Under the pieces are notes generated by a model. It did no database searches and had not been told where the DNA came from. It saw nothing but the letters and a program-made list of their open reading frames with translations. From Gracilimonas sp031581265 (GTDB lineage: Bacteria; Bacteroidota; Rhodothermia; Balneolales; Balneolaceae): 22,539 bases of DNA. Below are positions 16,130 through 22,539 of the stretch, one piece after another; the first letter of the stretch is position 1, and every line of letters begins with the position of its first letter. The translations under genes and the position numbers were made by a program. The stretch lies in contig NZ_JAVLBQ010000042.1 in assembly GCF_031581265.1 (NCBI RefSeq), positions 1 through 22,539 of the forward strand. The letters are read 5' to 3'.

Positions 16130-17131
16130 TTATTCAAAAAATAACTTCATAAGATCCCGGGCAGCTTTATAGGAAGACAATTCCCCATTTTGCACTTTTT
16201 GTCGATAGGCAATCATTTCATTCTTCAAGGTATCGTCCTGAAAAAAGGCACGATGTAATTCTTGATTGATGGCTTCATCAAGCCAGTAATTGGCCTGCTC
16301 TTTCCGTTTTTTTTCAAAAAAACCTTTGGTTTTAGTATGGCGAACAAACTCGTCTACAATCTCCCAAACTTCAGGAATGCCTTTATCATGAAAGGCTGAG
16401 CATGTGGTAACTTTTGGAATCCATCCAGACTCTGTGGGAGGGAAAAGGTGCAGGGCACTCTTATACTCACTTTTGGCTCGATTTGCCGCTGTTTCATTTC
16501 CGGAATCTGCTTTGTTGATGGCGATAGCATCAGCCATTTCCATGATGCCGCGTTTGATACCTTGTAATTCATCTCCGGCCCCGGCAAGCATTAACAGTAA
16601 AAAGAAATCGACCATGGAATGAACGGCGGTTTCGGATTGACCTACACCCACTGTTTCTATTAAAATTGTGTTGAATCCGGCTGCCTCGCAAAGGGTGATT
16701 GTTTCCCGAGTACTTCTCGCAACCCCGCCTAATGAGCCGGAAGTAGGGGTGGGACGGATATAAGCTTTTGGATTATTAGACAAAGTCTCCATTCGGGTTT
16801 TATCACCCAAAATACTTCCACGCGTTTTAGAGCTTGAGGGATCTACGGCAAGAACCGCGAGAGATCGGTTTTCATTCTTGATGATGTGATTTCCAAAAGC
16901 TTCAATAAATGTACTCTTGCCCACTCCCGGTACACCGGTTATACCAATCCGGATAGAATCCCCGGAGTGAGGAAGACAACCCTCTATAATATCTTGCGCC
17001 AAATCCTGATGTTCTGCTTTAGTGCTTTCAATAAGAGTAATGGCGCGACTAAGCAACATTCGGTCTCCGGAAAGAATCCCGTCAATAAATTCTTTTTTCG
17101 ATGGAAGTTTATGGCTCATACCAATCCCCAT
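16130..17131 (-). CDS. meaB: Methylmalonyl-CoA mutase-associated GTPase MeaB
   Basis: This 333-aa G3E-family P-loop GTPase acts as a chaperone for methylmalonyl-CoA mutase, gating cobalamin loading and protecting or rescuing the enzyme. Walker A is GVPGVGKS at 66-73. Other signatures are LAVDPSSSKTRGSILGDKTRM (94-114), RPTPTSGSLGGVARSTRE (126-143), ETVGVGQSE (159-167) and the guanine-specificity motif NKAD at 206-209. Length and order match MeaB/ArgK. The start is uncertain: ATG at 17131 or a second ATG four codons later (17119). The second has a GGGG stretch about 9 bases upstream and gives MSHKLPSKKEF. The gene follows mutAB on the same strand but after a 372-bp repeat-bearing gap, so it may be transcribed separately. 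Confidence 0.95.
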   Translation of the reverse strand: MGIGMSHKLPSKKEFIDGILSGDRMLLSRAITLIESTKAEHQDLAQDIIEGCLPHSGDSIRIGITGVPGVGKSTFIEAFGNHIIKNENRSLAVLAVDPSSSKTRGSILGDKTRMETLSNNPKAYIRPTPTSGSLGGVARSTRETITLCEAAGFNTILIETVGVGQSETAVHSMVDFFLLLMLAGAGDELQGIKRGIMEMADAIAINKADSGNETAANRAKSEYKSALHLFPPTESGWIPKVTTCSAFHDKGIPEVWEIVDEFVRHTKTKGFFEKKRKEQANYWLDEAINQELHRAFFQDDTLKNEMIAYRQKVQNGELSSYKAARDLMKLFFE

Positions 17132-17503
17132 TTTTTAACAAGAAATTTGAGTCTCACAGGTTGCTCAATTCTAAATAAAAGTCCTGTTAAGGACGGCCGA
17201 ATGTAGCCAAGGACTTCAGTCCGTGGATGGAGAGAATTTATAACAAACATAAATCCCGTTAGGGATGGCCCAAACACCGTTTTAAACCAAGCAAAAAAAG
17301 TTGAAGCAAAAATGAATTGCCGTTGGGGCATCTCTAACGAGACTTGCTCTTCATGGCCTCTATTCCCCACGGGATGAATCCCGCGGGTACCATCTGACAT
17401 CCCTACGGGATTATGTGTTTTCCCCAAATAGTAACAACTACATAAAAATGACTCGCTACGACGCTCTGCGTCGTAGCGGAAAAAGGATGAGCGTAAAACA
17501 GTA
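17132..17503. repeat. Cluster of REP-like palindromic repeats between mutB and meaB
   Basis: This 372-bp non-coding gap is full of short inverted repeats. Unit A (17178-17230) contains GTCCT-GTTA-AGGAC and GGACT-TC-AGTCC. Unit B (17251-17278) contains ATCCC-GTTA-GGGAT followed by GGCC, like unit A. Unit C (17364-17415) is the same family reversed, with ATCCC-TAC-GGGAT at 17399-17411 and CGGGAT-GA-ATCCCG at 17370-17383. Frames that cross the gap are open but show no protein character. TCCCGTTAGGGA-like units are widespread dispersed repeats, often linked to REP-associated tyrosine transposases (family recollection). No transposase gene lies in the window. Confidence 0.72.
17454..17478 (-). terminator. 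Terminator-like hairpin downstream of mutB
   Basis: A perfect 11-bp stem (CGCTACGACGC at 17454-17464, loop TCT, GCGTCGTAGCG at 17468-17478) begins 25 bp past the mutB stop. Read on the minus strand it is followed, after GAGTCA, by a TTTTT run. It could end the mutAB transcript before meaB, or it could be another member of the repeat cluster. Confidence 0.5.
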
Positions 17504-19648
17504 TTAATCCAATCCATTAGAATAATTTTCTATCAGCTGATCTAAAATTTGCTTAGCTGCACGAGGGATCAACGTTCCGGGGCCAAAGACCGCAGTTACT
17601 CCGGCATCATACAAAAACTGATAATCCTGTTGAGGTATAACCCCTCCTGCAACAACCATGATATCATCACGCCCATGTTTTTTCAGTTCTTCAATTACTT
17701 TAGGGACCAAAGATTTATGTCCTCCGGCAAGGCTGGAGACTCCCAAAATATGCACATCGTTTTCGACAGCTTGTCGGGCAGCTTCTTCAGGTGTTTGAAA
17801 AAGCGGACCGATATCAACATCAAAACCAAGATCAGCGAAACTGGTAGAGATAACTTTAGCTCCACGATCATGTCCATCTTGCCCCATTTTGGCTACCATA
17901 ATTCGTGGCCGCCGCCCATCAAGTTCGGCAAAATCATCAGCTCGTTGTAGAGCTGCTTTAAAATGATCGTCATCTTTTAATTCGGAAGAATACACACCTG
18001 AAATAGATTTTATGGTTGCTTTATAACGCCCGAACGCTTCTTCCATGGCATCGGAGATTTCACCTAAAGTAGCTCGTTCACGGGCGGCATCAACAGCTAA
18101 AGCTAATAAATTTCCATCTCCTGATTCTGCACAATTAGTAAGAGCTTTGAGACAAGATTTTACTTTGTCATCATCACGATCCGCTTTCATTTTATTGATG
18201 CGCTCAATCTGTGATTTCCGCACTTTCTCATTATCTACTTCCAGCACATCAATTTCAGACTTCTCGTCCGTTTGATATTTGTTAATTCCAACGATGGTGT
18301 CTTTACCGGAATCGATGCGTGCTTGTTTGCGGGCAGCGGCTTCTTCTATCCGCATCTTGGGAAGCCCGGTTTCGATAGCTTTCGACATCCCGCCAAGTTC
18401 TTCCACTTCACCAATTAGTGACCAAGCCCGGCGTGCTATTTTATCCGTGAGATATTCTACATAATAGGAGCCGGCCCAGGGATCAACCGCTTTAGTGATA
18501 CCTGTTTCTTCCTGCAGAAAAATTTGTGTATTCCGTGCAATCCGGGCTGAGAAATCAGTTGGCAGTGCAATTGCTTCATCCAGTGCATTGGTGTGGAGAG
18601 ATTGTGTATGTCCCAACGCAGCAGCCATTGCTTCGATGGTAGTACGAGCCACGTTGTTGAAAGGATCCTGTTCAGTCAGGCTCCACCCTGAAGTTTGAGA
18701 ATGCGTTCTCAGGGAAAGGGATTTTGGATTTTTTGGGTTGAAGGATTTCACGATTTTTGCCCACAGCAAACGCGCGGCTCTCATTTTGGCGATTTCCATA
18801 AAATGGTTCATGCCAATGGCCCAGAAAAAGGAAATTCGCGGCGCAAACTCGTCCACATCCATTCCGGCCTCAATACCTGTACGAAGGTATTCGAGCCCGT
18901 CAGCGAGGGTATAAGCCAGCTCAATATCACATGTAGCCCCGGCTTCCTGCATATGATAGCCACTTACAGAAATAGAATTAAAACGGGGCATATTTTGAGA
19001 AGTGTATTCAAAAATATCGCCAATGATTTTCATCGAAGGCTCAGGTGGATAGATATAGGTATTTCGCACCATGAATTCCTTTAGGATATCATTCTGAATG
19101 GTGCCGGAAAGTTGTTCAGGCTTTACACCCTGTTCTTCTGCAGCGATGATGTAAAAGGCCATAACGGGAATTACAGCCCCATTCATAGTCATGGAAACCG
19201 ACATCTTATCCAGTGGGATTTGGTCGAATAGAATTTTCATGTCTTCCACGGAATCGATGGCCACGCCGGCCTTGCCCACATCACCGGATACACGTGGGTG
19301 ATCAGAGTCATACCCACGATGCGTAGCTAAATCAAAAGCGACCGAAAGACCTTTTTGCCCCGCTTTCAGGTTTCGACGATAGAAAGCATTGGATTCCTCA
19401 GCGGTGGAAAATCCGGCATATTGACGAATAGTCCACGGACGAACGGCATACATGGTGGAATACGGCCCGCGCAAATAAGGCGGAATACCCGCTGCATAAT
19501 CCAAGTGCTCCAGTTTCTCAATATCCTCTTCAGTGAATTGAGGCTTTATATCTATTTTCTCGGATGTTTCCCACGTCTTATTTTTATCACTGGAAGTGGA
19601 GCTGAGTTCGCTTAGGTCTAAATCGATATTTGAAAAATCCTTCTTCAT
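17504..19648 (-). CDS. mutB: Methylmalonyl-CoA mutase large (catalytic) subunit
   Basis: This 714-aa adenosylcobalamin enzyme isomerises (R)-methylmalonyl-CoA to succinyl-CoA, the last step of propionyl-CoA use. The length is normal for the catalytic subunit. The TIM-barrel half carries substrate and radical-stabilising residues matching Propionibacterium MutB by position: Tyr77 in TIRQYAGF (Tyr89 there), Arg195 in EFMVRNTYI (Arg207) and His232 in SGYHMQEAGA (His244). The C-terminal cobalamin domain has the DxHxxG motif DGHDRG with Asp591, the cobalt ligand His593 and Gly596, then SSLAGGH and VVAGGVIP. The start ATG overlaps the mutA stop by one base (TAATG), implying translational coupling and 1:1 subunit production. 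A linker at ~465-500 joins the two halves as usual. Confidence 0.97.
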   Translation of the reverse strand: MKKDFSNIDLDLSELSSTSSDKNKTWETSEKIDIKPQFTEEDIEKLEHLDYAAGIPPYLRGPYSTMYAVRPWTIRQYAGFSTAEESNAFYRRNLKAGQKGLSVAFDLATHRGYDSDHPRVSGDVGKAGVAIDSVEDMKILFDQIPLDKMSVSMTMNGAVIPVMAFYIIAAEEQGVKPEQLSGTIQNDILKEFMVRNTYIYPPEPSMKIIGDIFEYTSQNMPRFNSISVSGYHMQEAGATCDIELAYTLADGLEYLRTGIEAGMDVDEFAPRISFFWAIGMNHFMEIAKMRAARLLWAKIVKSFNPKNPKSLSLRTHSQTSGWSLTEQDPFNNVARTTIEAMAAALGHTQSLHTNALDEAIALPTDFSARIARNTQIFLQEETGITKAVDPWAGSYYVEYLTDKIARRAWSLIGEVEELGGMSKAIETGLPKMRIEEAAARKQARIDSGKDTIVGINKYQTDEKSEIDVLEVDNEKVRKSQIERINKMKADRDDDKVKSCLKALTNCAESGDGNLLALAVDAARERATLGEISDAMEEAFGRYKATIKSISGVYSSELKDDDHFKAALQRADDFAELDGRRPRIMVAKMGQDGHDRGAKVISTSFADLGFDVDIGPLFQTPEEAARQAVENDVHILGVSSLAGGHKSLVPKVIEELKKHGRDDIMVVAGGVIPQQDYQFLYDAGVTAVFGPGTLIPRAAKQILDQLIENYSNGLD

Positions 19649-21042
19649 TATGCGTCTCCTTTTCGAAGTTCAACTTCCATATTAAGCGGCTCAATTTTCT
19701 TAATCTCTGTAGTCTCACCTTCTAATTTCACCGAGGAAAAATTTGGAATTTGAAATTTGGAATTTGAAATTTTTTCTTCAGGCTGATATTTATTCACTCC
19801 AACCAAAGTTTCCTTCTTTTCTTTATACGCCTCGATTTTACGATTGCGCGACTCCTGAATTTCATCTTGAATAAAACCCGATTTCAGGCACTCATAAAAA
19901 CCACCTTTCTCTTCAATACTCTGAAACAGTGCCCAGCTTTTTTTGGCGATTTTATCTGTCAAAGTCTCAATGTAATAAGAGCCGGCTCCGGGGTCAGCGA
20001 CTTTATCAAAATAAGCTTCCTCCTGAAGTATAAGTTGTACGTTGCGGGAAATACGGTTGGAGAATTCGGAGGGTTCTGAAAAGTGCTGATCGAAGGGAAA
20101 AACCGTTAATGCATCAGTTCCGCCCAATATGGCCGACATAGCCTCAGTGGTGGCCCGCAGCATATTGTTATGAGCATCGTTTTGGGCTTTATTCCAAAGA
20201 GCTGTTTCAGTATGAATTGAAAAGTCAGTGGCTTTTGATTCATAGGATTCAAGTACCTGATTCCACATCAACCTGAAAGCCCGTAGTTTTGCAATTTCCG
20301 GGAAATAGTTGTTGGTCACCGCAAAGTTGAAATTAAAAGTTACATCTTTCCCCAAGATTCCCAGGAGTTCATTCCCGGCTGACAGTGCAAAAGCAGTTTG
20401 CTGAATGATGCTCGCTCCGGCATTTCCGTATCCGCTCAGGTCAATATGTAAAGTGAATGGTAAACCGGAAATGTTCTGCTCAATCATTTCCCTGTCAAGC
20501 AATTCTCCGGAAAATGAGCCTTTTGAAAAAGGATCTCTTGTTACAGAAAGATTCAGATCGTCCGGGGCAAGATTCCTGGAATCGATTAACTTGGTTAATC
20601 CATTTAGCAGCTGATTTGATAAGCTAAGAGAATTGCTAAGTTTCACACAGATAATCTCAAGTTGAATATCTTTAAAAAGCTGCTCGACATCAGCGTGAGA
20701 CGTTATGGCATCACTGTCCCCGTAAAAATAAAGTCCCGAAGCTCCATTTTGAAGCGCATTCAATGCGGTTTTATTTGCTGAGTCGACGTCCTTCACTAAA
20801 ATCGGCTGCAGGATAGTCCATCCGGTAGAAGCTCGAACAGGTTTTGGAGAACGAGAGAGTTCCTCAAGGTGCTCTCGTCGATAAAAAGGGAGGACTTCAA
20901 GCTCGTTTTCCGGGTTCCAGCTAAGGGTTTCTTTATAGTCTTTGCCTTTCAGATCTTTCTCGATAACGGCTTCCCATTCATCGGTAGAAATCGGTGGGAA
21001 CTCGTCGAAACTAAGCTCGTTTTTGAAATTCAGTGTATCCAA
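19648..21042 (-). CDS. mutA: Methylmalonyl-CoA mutase small subunit
   Basis: This 464-aa subunit is homologous to the TIM-barrel half of MutB and pairs with it without being catalytic. Recognisable family stretches are PVRASTGWTILQPILVKDVD, LRAFRLMWNQVLE, NNMLRATTEAMSAILGGTDALTVFPFD, SNRISRNVQLILQEEAYFDKVADPGAGSYYIETLTDKIAKKSWALF and VGVNKYQPEE. The C-terminal cobalamin-like fold of the ~620-640-aa actinobacterial small subunits is absent, as in shorter Bacteroidota-type subunits. The start is TTG at 21042, supported by an AGGA about 9 bases upstream. The only nearby ATG (21055) is in another frame. Near residues 424-434 the chain reads ISNSKFQIPNF, encoded by a 14-bp tandem repeat. Its stop overlaps the mutB start by one base. 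Confidence 0.93.
   Translation of the reverse strand: MDTLNFKNELSFDEFPPISTDEWEAVIEKDLKGKDYKETLSWNPENELEVLPFYRREHLEELSRSPKPVRASTGWTILQPILVKDVDSANKTALNALQNGASGLYFYGDSDAITSHADVEQLFKDIQLEIICVKLSNSLSLSNQLLNGLTKLIDSRNLAPDDLNLSVTRDPFSKGSFSGELLDREMIEQNISGLPFTLHIDLSGYGNAGASIIQQTAFALSAGNELLGILGKDVTFNFNFAVTNNYFPEIAKLRAFRLMWNQVLESYESKATDFSIHTETALWNKAQNDAHNNMLRATTEAMSAILGGTDALTVFPFDQHFSEPSEFSNRISRNVQLILQEEAYFDKVADPGAGSYYIETLTDKIAKKSWALFQSIEEKGGFYECLKSGFIQDEIQESRNRKIEAYKEKKETLVGVNKYQPEEKISNSKFQIPNFSSVKLEGETTEIKKIEPLNMEVELRKGDA
19741..19768. repeat. 14-bp tandem repeat inside the 3' part of mutA
   Basis: The unit ATTTGGAATTTGAA occurs twice back to back (19741-19754 and 19755-19768), then ATT begins a third partial copy. 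The unit is itself near-palindromic in character (TTTGGAATTT/AAATTCCAAA). It encodes the low-complexity peptide ISNSKFQIPNF in the C-terminal linker of MutA. Because 14 is not a multiple of three, the two copies are read in different frames. Confidence 0.85.
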
Positions 21043-21208
21043 AACGGTATCCTGTCATTTGATAATTCTCGTTTTCATTTCAAAATAAAGAGGTACAAAC
21101 ATCTTTACTAACTGAGTTTAAAAAATACCGTTTTAATTAGTAAAAAAGCGCTTACAATTTGTATATTCAGTTCCATTTTATTTAAAACTAACTCACTTAC
21201 TTTTTTAG
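21043..21208. promoter_or_regulatory. Divergent promoter region between mutA and the acyl-CoA dehydrogenase gene
   Basis: This 166-bp AT-rich gap must hold promoters for both divergent units. A perfect 10-bp inverted repeat spans it: AAAACGGTAT at 21041-21050 (the first base-pairs overlap the mutA start codon) and ATACCGTTTT at 21125-21134. An 8-bp palindrome AAGCGCTT lies at 21146-21153, close before TACAATTTG, which resembles the Bacteroidota -7 element TAnnTTTG with one extra base. These could be operator and promoter for the + strand gene. The assignment is inference; no regulator gene is present. Confidence 0.45.
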
Positions 21209-22372
21209 ATGGAACAAACGGATCAATTTATCCCCCCTTTAACACAGCTTACCGAAGATGAACAAATGTTAAAAGAGGCGGCTGCTGATTTTGCTGAAGC
21301 TTCTATTAAACCTTTGGTTGAGGAGATGGATGAAAATGCAAAGCTCAATCCTGGTCTTATCAAAGAATTTTTTGAAATGGGATTGATGGGGATTGATATT
21401 CCCGAGAAGTATTCCGGTGGTGGTGGAACTTTTATGATGTCCATTGTAGCTATAGAGCAAATTTCTCGTGTGGATGCATCTGCCGGTGTTTTTATGGATG
21501 TGCAGAATACTTTAGTGAACAATGCTTTTGTAAATTTTGCCTCCGACCATTTGAAAGAAAAATATTTGCCGCAATTGGCGACGGAGAAAGTTGGAGCCTA
21601 TTGTTTATCTGAGGCCGGTTCGGGAAGTGATGCTTTTGCGTTGAAAGCCACAGCCAAAGAAGACGGTGACCATTTTGTGTTAAACGGAGCAAAATTGTGG
21701 ATTACCAATGCCAATGAAGCAGATATTTTTTTGGTGATGGCTACTGTTGATCCTGACGCCGGATATAAAGGAATTACGGCCTTTGTGGTTGAACGCGGTA
21801 TGGAAGGTTTCTCTATTGCCAAGAAAGAAAATAAACTGGGAATTCGGGCAAGCTCAACCTGTGAAATTCTATTGGAAGATGTGCGCGTTCCCAAAGAAAA
21901 TGTAGTTGGTGAAGTTGGAAAAGGATATAAAGTTGCTATTGAAACGCTGAATGAAGGCCGGGTAGGTATTGGAGCCCAGATGATTGGCATTGCCCAGGGG
22001 GCATTTGATGCAGCGTTGGCATATGTTCAAGAGCGTAAGCAATTTGGGAAGGCTATATCAGATTTCCAGGGAGTTCAATTTCAATTGGCTCGAATGGCCA
22101 CAGATATTGAAACCGCACGATTGTTGGTATATAATGCAGCACGGAAGAAAATGGCAGGACAGAATTTTTTGAAAGAAGCAGCCATGGCAAAATTTCATTC
22201 ATCTGATGTTGCGGAAAGTGTAAGCTCACAGGCCATCGACTTGTTTGGTGGGTATGGTTATGTGAAAGAATATCCCGTAGAGAAATATTACCGTGATTCT
22301 AAGATCGGTAAAATCTACGAGGGTACAACGAACATGCAGCTCAGCACTATTGCTAAGTTGCTACTTCGATGA
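21209..22372 (+). CDS. Short/branched-chain acyl-CoA dehydrogenase
   Basis: This 387-aa FAD enzyme introduces a trans-2 double bond into acyl-CoA, passing electrons to ETF. The family signatures are in order: the N-terminal helical domain (LTEDEQMLKEAAADFAE), YCLSEAGSGSDAFALKATA (~131-149), WITNANEADIFLVMA (~165-179), LNEGRVGIGAQMIGIAQGAFDAALAYVQERKQFG, LFGGYGYVKEYPVEKYYRDSKIGKIYEGTTNMQ. The catalytic base is Glu371 in IYEGT. The sequence follows the human ACADSB protein almost motif for motif (VQNTLVN, VDPDAGYKGITAF, ENKLGIRASSTCEI, LNEGRVGI), so 2-methyl-branched or short-chain substrates from isoleucine/valine breakdown are likely. It is divergent from mutAB, and its product pathway feeds propionyl-CoA toward methylmalonyl-CoA. 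The start ATG 21209 has no clear Shine-Dalgarno. Confidence 0.95.
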   Translation: MEQTDQFIPPLTQLTEDEQMLKEAAADFAEASIKPLVEEMDENAKLNPGLIKEFFEMGLMGIDIPEKYSGGGGTFMMSIVAIEQISRVDASAGVFMDVQNTLVNNAFVNFASDHLKEKYLPQLATEKVGAYCLSEAGSGSDAFALKATAKEDGDHFVLNGAKLWITNANEADIFLVMATVDPDAGYKGITAFVVERGMEGFSIAKKENKLGIRASSTCEILLEDVRVPKENVVGEVGKGYKVAIETLNEGRVGIGAQMIGIAQGAFDAALAYVQERKQFGKAISDFQGVQFQLARMATDIETARLLVYNAARKKMAGQNFLKEAAMAKFHSSDVAESVSSQAIDLFGGYGYVKEYPVEKYYRDSKIGKIYEGTTNMQLSTIAKLLLR

Positions 22373-22381
22373 GTGAGTGAG

Positions 22382-22410
22382 AAAAAGGGGGCTTCGGCCC
22401 CCTTTTTATT
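22382..22410 (+). terminator. Rho-independent terminator with TTCG loop
   Basis: A perfect 11-bp stem has left arm AAAAAGGGGGC (22382-22392), loop TTCG, and right arm GCCCCCTTTTT (22397-22407), then ATTTT. It lies 10 bp after the acyl-CoA dehydrogenase stop. The A-rich left flank means it can also act for a gene approaching from the right. Confidence 0.95.
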
Positions 22411-22539
22411 TTAAGATAGTTTCGATTTTAGCTGCCAAAGTCTTCATTTCATAACACTACTTATAGTTTTATTTGACTGATAGCACATTCAGTTTTTATG
22501 TAGAGGAAATTTCTGTTCAGAAACTACTATTATATTATG

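Noticed and set aside
17116..17517. 133-codon open frame on the minus strand across the mutB-meaB gap
   Set aside because: It is composed of the palindromic repeats, overlaps both real genes' ends, has an odd Arg/Phe/Ser-rich composition and no family resemblance.
21598..21990. 130-codon minus-strand open frame inside the acyl-CoA dehydrogenase gene
   Set aside because: Antisense shadow with Pro/Ser/Ile-rich composition; the sense frame is a clear enzyme.
22420..22470. Tiny minus-strand frame reading MKTLAAKIETILK
   Set aside because: Only 13 codons with an upstream stop; no support as a gene, and it abuts the terminator.
1..22539. CRISPR array, prophage or complete insertion sequence
   Set aside because: No regularly spaced direct repeats, phage structural genes or transposase frames were seen.

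Overview
The window looks like a chromosomal segment from a marine or halophilic bacterium of the FCB group, most likely Balneolota (the Balneola/Gracilimonas kind) or a close relative. The reasons are a C-terminal type IX secretion (T9SS) tail of the NYPNPFNP type, a PorV/PorQ-family outer-membrane protein, TonB-dependent receptors with N-terminal carboxypeptidase-regulatory-like domains, moderate-to-low GC, several genes with TTG starts or no clear Shine-Dalgarno, and a folP-cdaA gene pair. The taxonomic call is inference from protein style, not from a marker gene.

Region 1 (1-9626, all + strand) is a tightly packed cell-envelope locus. In order it holds the tail of a secreted protein, an 846-aa T9SS-sorted protein, a lipoprotein with Ig/FN3-like domains, a TonB-dependent receptor, a PorV/PorQ-family beta-barrel, and an NHL-repeat lipoprotein. 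The last four are separated by 4-nt overlaps or gaps of less than 10 nt. A perfect 13-bp hairpin with a TTCG loop sits between the T9SS-sorted gene and the four membrane genes. It looks like an attenuator or terminator, and it overlaps the longest possible start of the lipoprotein gene, so I moved that start to 2797. This block is the best candidate in the window for an undescribed system: a dedicated surface secretion, display or uptake machine with its own cargo.

Region 2 (9751-13721, + strand) carries a second TonB-dependent receptor without a SusD partner, a strong terminator, and an ENPP-type phosphodiesterase lipoprotein. Region 3 (13844-15917, + strand) holds housekeeping genes: a 7Fe-type ferredoxin (fdxA), dihydropteroate synthase (folP) and the membrane diadenylate cyclase (cdaA) that makes c-di-AMP.

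Region 4 (16130-21042, - strand) encodes the methylmalonyl-CoA mutase system: mutA and mutB overlap by 1 nt, and the chaperone GTPase gene meaB lies 372 bp downstream. The gap between mutB and meaB holds a cluster of REP-like palindromes and a terminator-like hairpin. Region 5 (21209-22372, + strand) is a divergently transcribed short/branched-chain acyl-CoA dehydrogenase with a TTCG terminator. Regions 4 and 5 fit together: the dehydrogenase acts in branched-chain amino-acid breakdown, which yields propionyl-CoA, and the mutase converts the derived methylmalonyl-CoA to succinyl-CoA. No RNA gene, CRISPR array, prophage or complete insertion sequence was seen.
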